Notes: generated by a model not told the origin, from the sequence alone. A stretch of 17,907 nt of DNA from Bacteroidales bacterium GP2 (GCA_001701115.1 DAAJ01000076.1:1-17907); one strand, 5' to 3'; shown: positions 1 to 7,046, counted from the first letter of the stretch. Made by a program: numbers and translations.

Positions 1-114
1 AGGATTTTTGGAACCGCCAAACTTTTTCAAACTTTTTTTGTTTTTACCCCTGAGCGAAGCCTTGCGGCTTCCGGCGCCCCGCCTCCGCGGAAGCGCCCCT
101 CTCAAAAGCGAGTG

Positions 115-146
115 CAAAGGTAGACACTTTTTGCTCCACCACCAAA
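115..146 (-). promoter_or_regulatory. Bacteroidota-type promoter reading left, rRNA/tRNA-operon style
   Basis: Read on the minus strand, a TTTG -33 box (146-143) is followed after exactly 20 bases by TACCTTTG (122-115), a perfect match to the Bacteroidota TAnnTTTG -7 box. The transcript would start near 110 and run off the left edge. The leader is GC-rich and contains a hairpin formed by GCTTCCG and CGGAAGC, and then an A-rich tract. A second -33-like TTTGG lies at 21-17 on the minus strand, so a tandem promoter is likely just beyond the edge. Such tandem promoters with GC-rich leaders are what I would expect ahead of rRNA or tRNA genes, but that downstream gene is not visible. Confidence 0.6.
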
Positions 147-224
147 TTTTATAGCGGAAATTTTAAAGATTTAACATTTGAGACACCAAGCAAAAATCAC
201 CTATCATCTATAATATTCAAATTA

Positions 225-803
225 TCAGATACTTATACCAGCAAACCCCATAAACGCCATTGCAAGCAGACCAGCGCAAACAAGAGCAATAGGCACTCCC
301 CTCATGCTTTTAGGCACGTCAGCAAGCATCAACTGCTCTCTTATCCCGGCAAAAACAACCAAAGCAAGCGTAAAACCTAAAGCAGTTCCTACGGCATAAA
401 CAATTGACTCCATCAAGCTCAAATTTTTCTGGATAACAATTATTGCCACCCCAAGAACAGCGCAATTAGTGGTTATAAGCGGCAGAAATACCCCGAGAGC
501 GCTATAAAGTGCCGGATTAATTTTCTTTATAACAATTTCCAGCATCTGCACTAAAGCCGCAATTACCAATATAAAGACAATAGTCTGCATGTAAGAAATA
601 CCCAATGGATTCAACACGCCGTATTGCAGCAACCATGTCACAGTTGTGGCAAGCGCCATTACAAATGTAACAGCGGCGCCCATGCCAATTGCGCTTGACA
701 ATTTTCGGGATACACCGATAAACGGACAAATACCAAGGAACTGCGAAAAAACTATGTTATTTACAAATATCGCCGTTATAATTATTGATAGATAAGTCAA
801 CAT
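225..803 (-). CDS. rnfA: Rnf electron transport complex subunit A
   Basis: RnfA is an integral membrane subunit of the ferredoxin:NAD+ oxidoreductase (Rnf) complex in the inner membrane; together with RnfE it forms the paired membrane core that carries an iron-sulfur cluster. The 192-residue length is normal for the family. The N-terminal segment NNIVFSQFLGICPFIGVS, with its conserved cysteine (about residue 26), and the second-half segment with TTNCAVLG are hallmark sequences, and the protein is hydrophobic throughout, consistent with the family's six membrane helices. Its ATG overlaps the end of rnfE by 7 bases, so translation is probably coupled. It is the last gene of the operon, and I see no clear intrinsic terminator after its TGA stop. 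The family call is secure; the ion pumped cannot be told from this sequence. Confidence 0.96.
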   Translation of the reverse strand: MLTYLSIIITAIFVNNIVFSQFLGICPFIGVSRKLSSAIGMGAAVTFVMALATTVTWLLQYGVLNPLGISYMQTIVFILVIAALVQMLEIVIKKINPALYSALGVFLPLITTNCAVLGVAIIVIQKNLSLMESIVYAVGTALGFTLALVVFAGIREQLMLADVPKSMRGVPIALVCAGLLAMAFMGFAGISI

Positions 804-1390
804 CTCTTTCTTCCACGAATGTTATTAAACAACGCAATCATAAAACCAAGCGCGATAAACGCTCCAGGAGCAAGCACAAACACCAAAGAGCCGAATTGTT
901 CCGGATAAATCGTTTCCCCGAACAACTTACCGGTGCCAAGTACCTCTCTGACCGAGCCAAGCAATGTAAGGGCAATAGTAAAACCCAATCCTATGCCTAT
1001 GCCATCGCATAGCGATGCAAGAACATTATTTTTCCCGGCAAAAGCCTCCGCACGTCCGAGAAGGATACAATTCACCACAATTAAAGGAATAAAAATACCC
1101 AGCATGGCATCAAGCGCTGGCAAATAAGCCTTCATCAGCATTTGGAGCACTGTCACGAAAGATGCTATCACAACAATATATGCTGGAATGCGTACACCTC
1201 CAGGCACAAAATTCTTTATCGCAGAGATTACCACATTGCTGCATATCAAAACTCCCATTGTCGCAAGCCCCATGCTCATACCGGTGAGAGCGCTCCCGGT
1301 AGTACCAAGAGTAGGACACATCCCTAACAGCAGGACAAATGTCGGATTGTCGCTAACAACTCCTTTATATATAATGTCAAGATATTTCAT
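797..1390 (-). CDS. rnfE: Rnf electron transport complex subunit E
   Basis: RnfE is the second of the two homologous membrane subunits (with RnfA) of the Rnf complex. It has 197 residues, the normal length. The N-terminus has the family pattern NPTFVLLLGMCPTLGTT, and the middle has the VNCILLGRAEAFA segment, which corresponds to the cysteine-bearing repeat also seen in RnfA. The protein is almost entirely hydrophobic apart from short loops and a basic C-terminal tail (RGRKRC). Its ATG overlaps the rnfG stop in an ATGA arrangement, and its own stop overlaps the rnfA start, so the three genes are probably translationally coupled. The related NqrD/NqrE subunits look similar, but the neighbouring rnfB and rnfC genes decide in favour of Rnf. 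Confidence 0.96.
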   Translation of the reverse strand: MKYLDIIYKGVVSDNPTFVLLLGMCPTLGTTGSALTGMSMGLATMGVLICSNVVISAIKNFVPGGVRIPAYIVVIASFVTVLQMLMKAYLPALDAMLGIFIPLIVVNCILLGRAEAFAGKNNVLASLCDGIGIGLGFTIALTLLGSVREVLGTGKLFGETIYPEQFGSLVFVLAPGAFIALGFMIALFNNIRGRKRC

Positions 1391-1974
1391 TCCTTACTTG
1401 TGTTACTATAAGACTCATACGCTTTGTAAGCGCGGTTTAATGCTCCAAGAAAAGCACGGCTCGTAATTGTAGCTGCCGTAATGCCGTCCACCTCTCCCCC
1501 ATCCTTTGACACATGTATGCCATTATTACCTGGATCAATACCTATAATCGATCTATGTCCGGTCTTATCCCTGAACCATTCATCCATTTTCGCTCCCAAT
1601 CCGGGTGTTTCACTATGGTTCAGCACCTTATAACCATGCACTGTGCCATCGGCATTAAAACCGAACATCAAGCTTATATCTCCGGAAAAACCGTCGTGAG
1701 CAATACATTCTACAGCACACCCAACCGGAAATCCCCCACTGGTTGCAGGGTAAAGCAGCAAAGTGTCACCTTCAACTGCCCTACCCTGCGCCTCTGCAAT
1801 GGGATCATTATCAAATTCCGGCAAAATCAAAGCCAGCGCCTCAACTTTGGCTTGTTGCGCTGCATTTTCTATTGCATCCGCCGTATAATAATTGACTATT
1901 CCGAGTAGCGTCCCCGCAATAACAGTTATAATGCCGAGCGACAACACCATTCCGGCAAGTGAATCTTTTTTCAT
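1387..1974 (-). CDS. rnfG: Rnf electron transport complex subunit G (covalent FMN subunit)
   Basis: RnfG is a membrane-anchored subunit whose outer domain carries covalently bound FMN and passes electrons within the Rnf complex. I place the start at 1974, giving 195 residues, because it gives a lysine-led N-terminal helix (about residues 6-28), it overlaps the rnfD stop as ATGA, and a GGAGG stretch lies just upstream. A longer frame from 2097 would lie inside rnfD. The conserved HSETPGLGAKM segment is at about 120-130. The flavinylation-type motif is DGITAATITS at 163-172, with Thr169 the expected FMN attachment site. The motif has alanine where many relatives have glycine. The ApbE flavin transferase needed for attachment is not in this window. 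Confidence 0.93.
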   Translation of the reverse strand: MKKDSLAGMVLSLGIITVIAGTLLGIVNYYTADAIENAAQQAKVEALALILPEFDNDPIAEAQGRAVEGDTLLLYPATSGGFPVGCAVECIAHDGFSGDISLMFGFNADGTVHGYKVLNHSETPGLGAKMDEWFRDKTGHRSIIGIDPGNNGIHVSKDGGEVDGITAATITSRAFLGALNRAYKAYESYSNTSKE

Positions 1975-2933
1975 GCTGTTTCCGCCCTCCTTGCGGCTCC
2001 GAAACGCCTGGGCTTTACGCATCGGTTTATTAAAGGAGTGAATCCATTCATAATAAGTATAGCAAACGACATACCCTCCGGATAGGCGCCCCAGCACCTT
2101 ATTATTATAGTGATTGCGCCTATAAGGATACCGTATATCACCATTCCCCTCTTAGTCATTGGCGAAGTAACATAATCAGTCGCCATGAACACAGCTCCGA
2201 GAAGCAAACCGCCGGACAATATCTCAACCAAGGGATTAACGCCGGCACATATCGACAGCACCACGGCACCCCCACACACTGAAACCGGAATATGCCATGA
2301 AATAACACGTGTAGACAGAAGAAAACCAAAACCGAGCAATATTGCTATTGCACTCACCTCACCGAGACTGCCCCCTACACTCCCCAAGGCAAGATTCCAC
2401 AAATCAACATCCGAGGCATGGATGGCTCCGCTTTTAAGGAGCTGGAGCGTTGTAGCTCCCGTAACAGCATCAGTATAGGCAAGCCTGTCCGCACATGCAA
2501 TAGGCCAACTTGTCATCTGCACCGGAAATGAGAGCAGCAGAAACACCCTGCCAACGAGAGCCGGATTGAATATATTGCATCCCAGCCCCCCGAATGCCAT
2601 TTTTCCTATCCCAATCGCTACAAAAGCACCGATAATCACAATCCACACCGGAAGATTAGAGGGAAGGTTCAAGGCAAGCAATAATCCTGTCAGCGCTGCT
2701 GACCCATCCGAAATTCGAGGTTCACGCCCAAGCATCCATTTTGTAATCGCATATTCAAAAAATACGCATGACGCTATCGACACTACAGTGACTATTGCTG
2801 CTCCGATACCGAAAAACCAGAATGCGCAGCATAGCGCCGGAATCAACGCTATATTAACCCTCCACATGCATGAAGCCACGCTTCCGGGTGCATGGATATG
2901 GGGAGGAAGGCTTATATTGAGTATCTTACTCAT
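1971..2933 (-). CDS. rnfD: Rnf electron transport complex subunit D (covalent FMN subunit)
   Basis: RnfD is a polytopic membrane subunit of the Rnf complex, homologous to NqrB, that carries covalent FMN and is thought to take part in ion translocation. The 320 residues fit the family. Visible signatures are the LLLALNLPSNLPVW helix (about 84-97), GKMAFGGLGCNIFNPALVGR (about 110-129), and the flavinylation motif VTGATT at 157-162, with Thr161 the likely attachment residue. Many hydrophobic segments are present along the chain. The gene lies 6 bases after rnfC and overlaps rnfG by 4 bases. The C-terminal tail is basic and alanine-rich (PRRFGAARRAETA). Confidence 0.95.
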   Translation of the reverse strand: MSKILNISLPPHIHAPGSVASCMWRVNIALIPALCCAFWFFGIGAAIVTVVSIASCVFFEYAITKWMLGREPRISDGSAALTGLLLALNLPSNLPVWIVIIGAFVAIGIGKMAFGGLGCNIFNPALVGRVFLLLSFPVQMTSWPIACADRLAYTDAVTGATTLQLLKSGAIHASDVDLWNLALGSVGGSLGEVSAIAILLGFGFLLSTRVISWHIPVSVCGGAVVLSICAGVNPLVEILSGGLLLGAVFMATDYVTSPMTKRGMVIYGILIGAITIIIRCWGAYPEGMSFAILIMNGFTPLINRCVKPRRFGAARRAETA

Positions 2934-2939
2934 AACTCG

Positions 2940-4292
2940 TTACTTATTTTTCTTTTCACGCTGCATCTTGTCAGCAATAAGTTTCTTTCCCAATCTTATG
3001 TAGTCAAGCAGCGGTCGCGACGAGGGACATATATAGCTGCAACATCCACACTCAATGCAGTCTCGCGCTCCGTTTTGCTGGGCTTCGTCAATCATTCGGA
3101 GCCGACCGTAAGTGCTGATTAAGTAAGGTTCAAGCCCCATAGGACAAACGCTCACGCATTTTGCGCAACGAATGCATGGCTCCTCTCTCCTCCTGTGCGA
3201 TTCATCCTCCCGCATCACCAGGATGCCAGAAACACCTTTCACAATCGGCGCATCAAGGTTAATTGCAGCACGCCCCATCATTGGTCCGCCAAGTATTACC
3301 TTGCCGCTATCTTCCCGCAGCCCTCCGGCATAGTCTATCAGAGCACCGACCCTCATCCCGATGGGCGCAAGGAAATTGCCGGGACGCGAAAGATCTTTGC
3401 CAGTAACCGTCACAATCCTCTCTATTACCGGCAAACCGTATGCCGCCGCATTATATAAGGCGTATGCCGTAGCCACATTATGCACCACCGTTCCGGCGCT
3501 TGCCGGAAGGCATCCCGACTTTATTTCACGTCCTGTTATTGCTTTTACAAGTTGCTTTTCACCACCCTGGGGATATTTTGCTTTCAAAGATTCAACCCGT
3601 ATAGCCGCATAGCAGCTACACGCCTTCGCCAGCATCTCAATTGCATCAGGTTTATTATCCTCGATTCCGATAACAGCCTCGGGCGCTTCGCAAGCACGGC
3701 GCATTAGTTCAATCCCTTTCACCACTTCATCTCCCCGCTCCCTCATCAGCACATGGTCGCACGTGAGATATGGCTCACATTCAGCGCCATTCACAATAAG
3801 GAAATCTATTTTAGCATCTTTCGGAGGGGCAAGTTTGATATTTGATGGGAAAGTGGCTCCTCCGAGCCCAACAAGCCCGCTGTTCTTCGCAATCTCTCTT
3901 ATTTCTTCAACCGTCAGCCGCTCAAGTTCCTCATCGCTTCGAACCCTCGTTTTATTTGCACGGCGCTCCTCATCCGCGAGATGGTCATCCTCATCCGCCT
4001 CGATTATTATTGCCGTTACAGGCTGACCGGCAGCATTCCTAACTGTATCTATCTTCTTTACTTTACCGGATATGGGTGTATGCACAGATGCCGACACAAA
4101 ACCGGAACTTTTAGCTACCTCTTGCCCGCGGGCTACAATATCACCTCTCTCCACAATAGGTATAGCAGGAGCACCGATGTGTTGCGATAATAGCAACTCC
4201 ACCGTGCGGGGCAAACCAAGAGTCACTATAGGGCTGCCGGAGGTAAACTTGTTCTGTGGGGGATGCACACCACCTTTTTTAAATGTTCCCAT
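2940..4292 (-). CDS. rnfC: Rnf electron transport complex subunit C (NADH/FMN and iron-sulfur subunit)
   Basis: RnfC is the peripheral subunit that exchanges electrons with NAD(H); it resembles the 51-kDa subunit of complex I. The 450-residue chain starts with the typical FKGG-type segment (TFKKGGVHPP) and a barrel-sandwich region, followed by GLGGATFP at 142-149 in the nucleotide/FMN-binding domain and FLIVNGAECEPYLTCD shortly after. The C-terminus has two ferredoxin-type sites: Cys373, 376, 379 and 383, and Cys412, 415, 418 and 422. The tail is short and lysine-rich, unlike the long repetitive tails of some proteobacterial RnfC proteins. The gene is 3 bases after rnfB and 6 before rnfD, so it lies within one operon. 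Confidence 0.97.
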   Translation of the reverse strand: MGTFKKGGVHPPQNKFTSGSPIVTLGLPRTVELLLSQHIGAPAIPIVERGDIVARGQEVAKSSGFVSASVHTPISGKVKKIDTVRNAAGQPVTAIIIEADEDDHLADEERRANKTRVRSDEELERLTVEEIREIAKNSGLVGLGGATFPSNIKLAPPKDAKIDFLIVNGAECEPYLTCDHVLMRERGDEVVKGIELMRRACEAPEAVIGIEDNKPDAIEMLAKACSCYAAIRVESLKAKYPQGGEKQLVKAITGREIKSGCLPASAGTVVHNVATAYALYNAAAYGLPVIERIVTVTGKDLSRPGNFLAPIGMRVGALIDYAGGLREDSGKVILGGPMMGRAAINLDAPIVKGVSGILVMREDESHRRREEPCIRCAKCVSVCPMGLEPYLISTYGRLRMIDEAQQNGARDCIECGCCSYICPSSRPLLDYIRLGKKLIADKMQREKKNK

Positions 4293-4295
4293 GCC

Positions 4296-5165
4296 TTATA
4301 TGCTTGCGGCACTTTCATTGCCGGATGGTTGGTTTGTATACACTTTTGCTTCAGGGAAATTTGCCTTATGGATTGCATCCGTAGGGCAAGTATCCACGCA
4401 CTTTCGGCATAGCTTGCATTTCATCGGGTCAATATAAGCAAGGTTATTTGCCACCGCGATGGCATCATGGCTACACACTCTTGAGCACTTACCGCAACCT
4501 ATGCAGGCTCGTTTGCACTCTTTCATGGCAACTGCGCCTCTGTCTTTGTTTGAACATGCCACCCACACCCTCATGCCTCGTGGACCGTAGGGACGGAGTT
4601 CTATAATATTACGTGGGCACACTTTCATGCAAGCGCCACATCCTGTACATTTAGCATCATCTACAACAGCGAGACCGCTGTCGGAATCAATGCGCAATGC
4701 GCCGAACACACATGCCTCAACGCAATCGCCGCATCCCAGGCAACCATACACGCAATAGCTTTCCCCGCTACCGCAGGACGCAAGGACAGCACAACTTTTG
4801 GCACCGTCATAATAGGAACTGCGCACGCGTTCATCGCACTCTCCCGCGCATTTCACTACCGCCACCTTAACCGGACCACCGTGGTTCTCCACGCCTAAAA
4901 TCGCCGCAATGCCATTCATCGCCTCCTTACCCCCTCCGGGACATTCCAACCCTTCAAGGTTACCCGCTTCGCAACAAGCTACTGCAAACGCATGGCATCC
5001 GCTTTGACCGCACCCGCCACAATTCGCACCCGGAAGCAACGCTTCAATCTCAGCTATCCGCGAATCCTCCTTAACATAAAACCTCTTGGATATGATGCTT
5101 AGAAGCACAGCTGCAACTATTCCTATGCCGCCAAGGACTATTATAGCAAAAAATACTTCACTCAT
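4296..5165 (-). CDS. rnfB: Rnf electron transport complex subunit B (multi-cluster ferredoxin-like subunit)
   Basis: RnfB receives electrons from ferredoxin and relays them through iron-sulfur clusters. I choose the ATG at 5165 (289 residues) because it gives a clean N-terminal membrane anchor (residues about 4-25) and has an AGAGGA sequence at suitable distance; the frame is open further upstream only to a TTG that overlaps the preceding gene. The Fe-S domain has Cys49, 52, 57 and 75. Four ferredoxin-like cysteine sets follow: 142/145/148/152 (with an extra Cys138), 173/176/179/183, 221/224/227/231 and 250/253/256/260. This is more clusters than in the short Escherichia RsxB. The order rseC-like, rnfB, rnfC, rnfD, rnfG, rnfE, rnfA is the arrangement I associate with Bacteroidales. 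Confidence 0.96.
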   Translation of the reverse strand: MSEVFFAIIVLGGIGIVAAVLLSIISKRFYVKEDSRIAEIEALLPGANCGGCGQSGCHAFAVACCEAGNLEGLECPGGGKEAMNGIAAILGVENHGGPVKVAVVKCAGECDERVRSSYYDGAKSCAVLASCGSGESYCVYGCLGCGDCVEACVFGALRIDSDSGLAVVDDAKCTGCGACMKVCPRNIIELRPYGPRGMRVWVACSNKDRGAVAMKECKRACIGCGKCSRVCSHDAIAVANNLAYIDPMKCKLCRKCVDTCPTDAIHKANFPEAKVYTNQPSGNESAASI

Positions 5166-5185
5166 TATATTCAATCCTCTCTTTG

Positions 5186-5611
5186 TCAATCATCTATTTT
5201 CCAGACAATTTTTCGAGTCAACTTATTCCTCATAATATAGAGCGCCGCATACCATGCTGCAACTCCGGCAAGCCCCGTAACAGCAGAGACAATTTCACTG
5301 AATCCCAGGGATGCACAGCACCCGCAAAGAGCTATCAGCACAAGAAAAGGAATACCAACGCATAAAAGCATGGCATTTAGCTGTGTTCCTGCCGTGGCAT
5401 ATACCTTTACCCTGTCACCTGCCGAATACTCCTTTATATTAGTATTAGTGATGGGGACCGAAAGCACTACTCCTGAATCGTCTCCACCGCAAACGCGTGA
5501 CAATGCACAACCGCAGCAATCGGCACCACCGACAACCTTAAGAAGAACACTGCGCTTATTTACAGCTATGACTTCCGCATCATGGCAGACACTCTCAGCA
5601 CTCATTTTCAT
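5186..5611 (-). CDS. rseC: RseC/MucC family protein (SoxR-reducing system type)
   Basis: This 141-residue protein fits the RseC/MucC family: a small N-terminal domain with a cysteine cluster (GADCCGCALSRVCGG, about residues 29-43), a beta-rich stretch with GDRVKVYA, then two hydrophobic helices (about 77-97 and 103-126) and a basic tail. In Escherichia the RseC protein is tied both to sigma-E control and to the Rsx (Rnf-like) system that keeps SoxR reduced. Here it is the first gene of the rnf operon, which suggests a role in the assembly or redox state of Rnf rather than in SoxR control; that is inference. The start could be 5611 or 5605 (MKM). No Shine-Dalgarno site is visible, only an A-rich leader. 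Confidence 0.85.
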   Translation of the reverse strand: MKMSAESVCHDAEVIAVNKRSVLLKVVGGADCCGCALSRVCGGDDSGVVLSVPITNTNIKEYSAGDRVKVYATAGTQLNAMLLCVGIPFLVLIALCGCCASLGFSEIVSAVTGLAGVAAWYAALYIMRNKLTRKIVWKIDD

Positions 5612-5916
5612 TTCGTATTATTCTGTAAAATTAATAGATATTTCCGAAAGAGCCCTCATCTTTGCATAAATATTATCCACTTCCTCTCTTCAATTCATAG
5701 CATCCTCTACCATATTGCGTATTGTGCCGCCCGCATCATTCATTTTTTCATTCCCTGCGAGGAGGAGGTGCGGAATTTTGTTTACAGCGGACTTATGTCG
5801 CTTGAAAACTCGCAATTCATCACATACCATAATATATAAGGAACTTCGGATAGGTGAAATATTGTGCTTTGCGCACCCTTTCCCATCCTCAACTCACATT
5901 ACTCTAACTGCCAACC

Positions 5917-5937
5917 ATTTACAATTTTATTGTAAAT
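5917..5937. promoter_or_regulatory. Perfect 9-bp inverted repeat, possible operator
   Basis: ATTTACAAT (5917-5925) and ATTGTAAAT (5929-5937) are exact reverse complements separated by TTT. The AT-only spacer, the low GC content and the lack of a downstream T-run argue against a terminator, while the dyad form suits a dimeric transcription factor. Its centre lies about 60 bases upstream of the predicted start of the orphan gene's transcript, a usual place for an upstream activator site. It could equally serve the divergent rnf operon. No binding protein can be named. Confidence 0.45.
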
Positions 5938-5951
5938 TTACCTATAATTTA

Positions 5952-5983
5952 TTTGGCGGATTCAAAAATGATTCCTAACTTTG
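5952..5983 (+). promoter_or_regulatory. Bacteroidota-type promoter for the orphan gene
   Basis: TTTG at 5952-5955 and TAACTTTG at 5976-5983 are separated by 20 bases, matching the Bacteroidota -33/-7 promoter. Transcription would start near 5987, about 40 bases before the ATG at 6026. Confidence 0.75.
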
Positions 5984-6025
5984 CAGCGTAAACCTTTAAC
6001 AACAACCTTTAAACATTTATCAACT

Positions 6026-6649
6026 ATGAACTCTAACAAAATTATTACATTCAATGTCAGCTGGTTTGATGCGATTCACACCCTCGAACCTGAAACACAG
6101 TTAAAAATCATGTCCGCTGTATTCAACTACATCTCCACTGGAGAGGAAACGACTCTTGATGCAATAGAACAGGCTATTTTTAACGTCATAAAACTTTCTA
6201 TTGACAACTCTTCTTATACTGTTGCCAATTCTACAAAGCCTGACACAAATACATCACAGCATGAAACGCCCGCACCTCAGCAAACACCGCCTACCGAAGC
6301 ACCCGAGCCACAGCAGCAACAATCTCCCGCACAACCTCAACCGCTCCAGACTTTTGATGACGGCAAACATTGCTATGTCAACAAGGATGAATACATTGCC
6401 CCTAAGTACAAAAAACTTATCACGGCAGTAGAAGGATTGCCCGGACCGATAAAAGACCTATTCTACAGAATCCCTCCAAAAATCAAACCACACCACATGT
6501 GGATAATGTACTATCTGGTAAAATGCGAGGAAGAGAACAACCACGACTACACCGCGACGCTTGACAACATACCTGACGAGCCCGAATTTGAGCCACCTTA
6601 CGTTGATGATGATGACTATGTGTTTGATTACATCCGACCATACCATTAA
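6026..6649 (+). CDS. Orphan protein with DUF6291-like N-terminus and P/Q-rich linker
   Basis: This 207-residue protein starts at the ATG at 6026, placed about 40 bases after a good promoter; the frame stays open upstream only into the promoter itself. Residues 1-60 (VSWFDAIHTLEPETQLKIMSAVF-like region, 11-33, then a glycine-glutamate turn and a final helix) resemble the DUF6291 fold found in phage replication-type proteins and in many short Bacteroidales proteins. Residues about 70-110 are a proline/glutamine-rich linker. The C-terminal part (about 112-207) has a compact segment around residues 140-165 (GPIKDLFYRIPPKIK) and an acidic, tyrosine-rich end (VDDDDYVFDYIRPYH). There is no signal peptide or membrane segment. 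It stands alone between a divergent operon and a convergent small RNA. The function is unknown, and the domain similarity is from memory of the family pattern. Confidence 0.75.
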   Translation: MNSNKIITFNVSWFDAIHTLEPETQLKIMSAVFNYISTGEETTLDAIEQAIFNVIKLSIDNSSYTVANSTKPDTNTSQHETPAPQQTPPTEAPEPQQQQSPAQPQPLQTFDDGKHCYVNKDEYIAPKYKKLITAVEGLPGPIKDLFYRIPPKIKPHHMWIMYYLVKCEEENNHDYTATLDNIPDEPEFEPPYVDDDDYVFDYIRPYH

Positions 6650-6687
6650 AAAAATGGAGGTGCGCTGCTTCACAGCAACGCACCTCC
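6648..6687 (-). terminator. Intrinsic terminator of the minus-strand RNA
   Basis: GGAGGTGCG (6656-6664) and CGCACCTCC (6679-6687) form a perfect 9-bp GC-rich stem with a short loop that can pair further (CTG/CAG). On the minus strand the stem is followed by CA and then seven T (6654-6648), a classical intrinsic terminator. On the plus strand there is no T-run after the stem, so it should stop leftward transcripts. The T-run overlaps the stop codon of the convergent gene. Confidence 0.8.
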
Positions 6688-6897
6688 CTCATAACCAAAA
6701 TTCAAGTATATTATCTAACAAATCAAATGTGGGTGCACGCCAAAGGCGTATGTTAACGGCACCGAAAGCACTATCCGGTGGCACACACTATACAATCACT
6801 ACTTATTGGGGAAATACGCGTGGTAAAACCGCGCTGACAGGAAACTGTCATTGTCCTCAGATAAATGCGTATTGTACTGTGTACCCCTTTTAATACG
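6648..6897 (-). ncRNA. Candidate small RNA with own promoter box and terminator
   Basis: A minus-strand transcript of about 250 bases is bounded by a TAACTTTG box (6909-6902) and a strong terminator (6687-6648). It has no credible reading frame and folds well by eye. There is a TGACAG/CTGTCA hairpin with a TTTC loop (6850-6835 region), a CGCGG/CC-CGCG hairpin beside it, an enclosing AATACGC/GCGTATT helix, a CACCG/CGGTG hairpin, and an ACGCC-TTT-GGCGT hairpin enclosed by GGTGC/GCACC. It lacks the signature sequences of RNase P RNA, tmRNA and SRP RNA. A promoter-to-terminator unit of this size in Bacteroidales is reminiscent of the Bacteroidales-1 (6S-like) RNA, but I cannot confirm the match by sequence. 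Confidence 0.6.
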
Positions 6898-6901
6898 GAT
6901 G

Positions 6902-6909
6902 CAAAGTTA
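6902..6909 (-). promoter_or_regulatory. -7 promoter box for the candidate small RNA
   Basis: TAACTTTG on the minus strand (6909-6902) is an exact TAnnTTTG match. The expected -33 position, 20 bases upstream, carries only a weak GTGG (6933-6930), so the promoter is good at -7 and poor at -33. The RNA would begin near 6897. Confidence 0.6.
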
Positions 6910-7014
6910 ATCACTTTTGTCGGATTATACCACATCTAACTTGTGAAATATCATTAAATTGTATTTAGTTCAGTTTTAAAATTCAAATTCTACGCCCGAT
7001 TACACGCTTCTTTC

Positions 7015-7046
7015 TTTGCATTTGCATTTTCCTTGTTGTATCTTTG
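7015..7046 (+). promoter_or_regulatory. Bacteroidota-type promoter for the thiamine operon
   Basis: TTTG at 7015-7018 and TATCTTTG at 7039-7046 are separated by exactly 20 bases. Transcription would start near 7050, just ahead of the first helix of the TPP riboswitch. Confidence 0.85.

Larger units (their letters stand above)
5612..6025. other. Divergent intergenic region between the rnf operon and an orphan gene
   Basis: About 410 bases lie between the oppositely oriented genes. It holds the plus-strand promoter for the orphan gene (5952-5983) and a perfect inverted repeat (5917-5937), listed separately. On the minus strand one reading frame (5830 down to 5618) is open except for a single TGA at 5692-5690 and ends six bases before the rseC-like start; it could be a decayed or chance frame. 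I could not find a convincing TAnnTTTG promoter for the rnf operon; the best minus-strand candidate is TAAATTTA, 22 bases after a TTTG at 5966-5963, with one mismatch in the -7 box and non-ideal spacing. Confidence 0.5.

Noticed and set aside
1975..2097. N-terminal extension of rnfG to an upstream start.
   Set aside because: It would overlap the rnfD coding region by over 120 bases; the ATG at 1974 gives the expected membrane anchor and an ATGA overlap.
2566..3003. Plus-strand open frame of 145 codons opposite rnfD and the end of rnfC.
   Set aside because: The rnfD and rnfC frames on the other strand are clearly conserved; the antisense product shows no family features.
6648..6897. Reading the small RNA locus as RNase P RNA, tmRNA or SRP RNA.
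   Set aside because: The size, the lack of their conserved signature sequences and the absence of a tag-peptide frame do not fit any of them.
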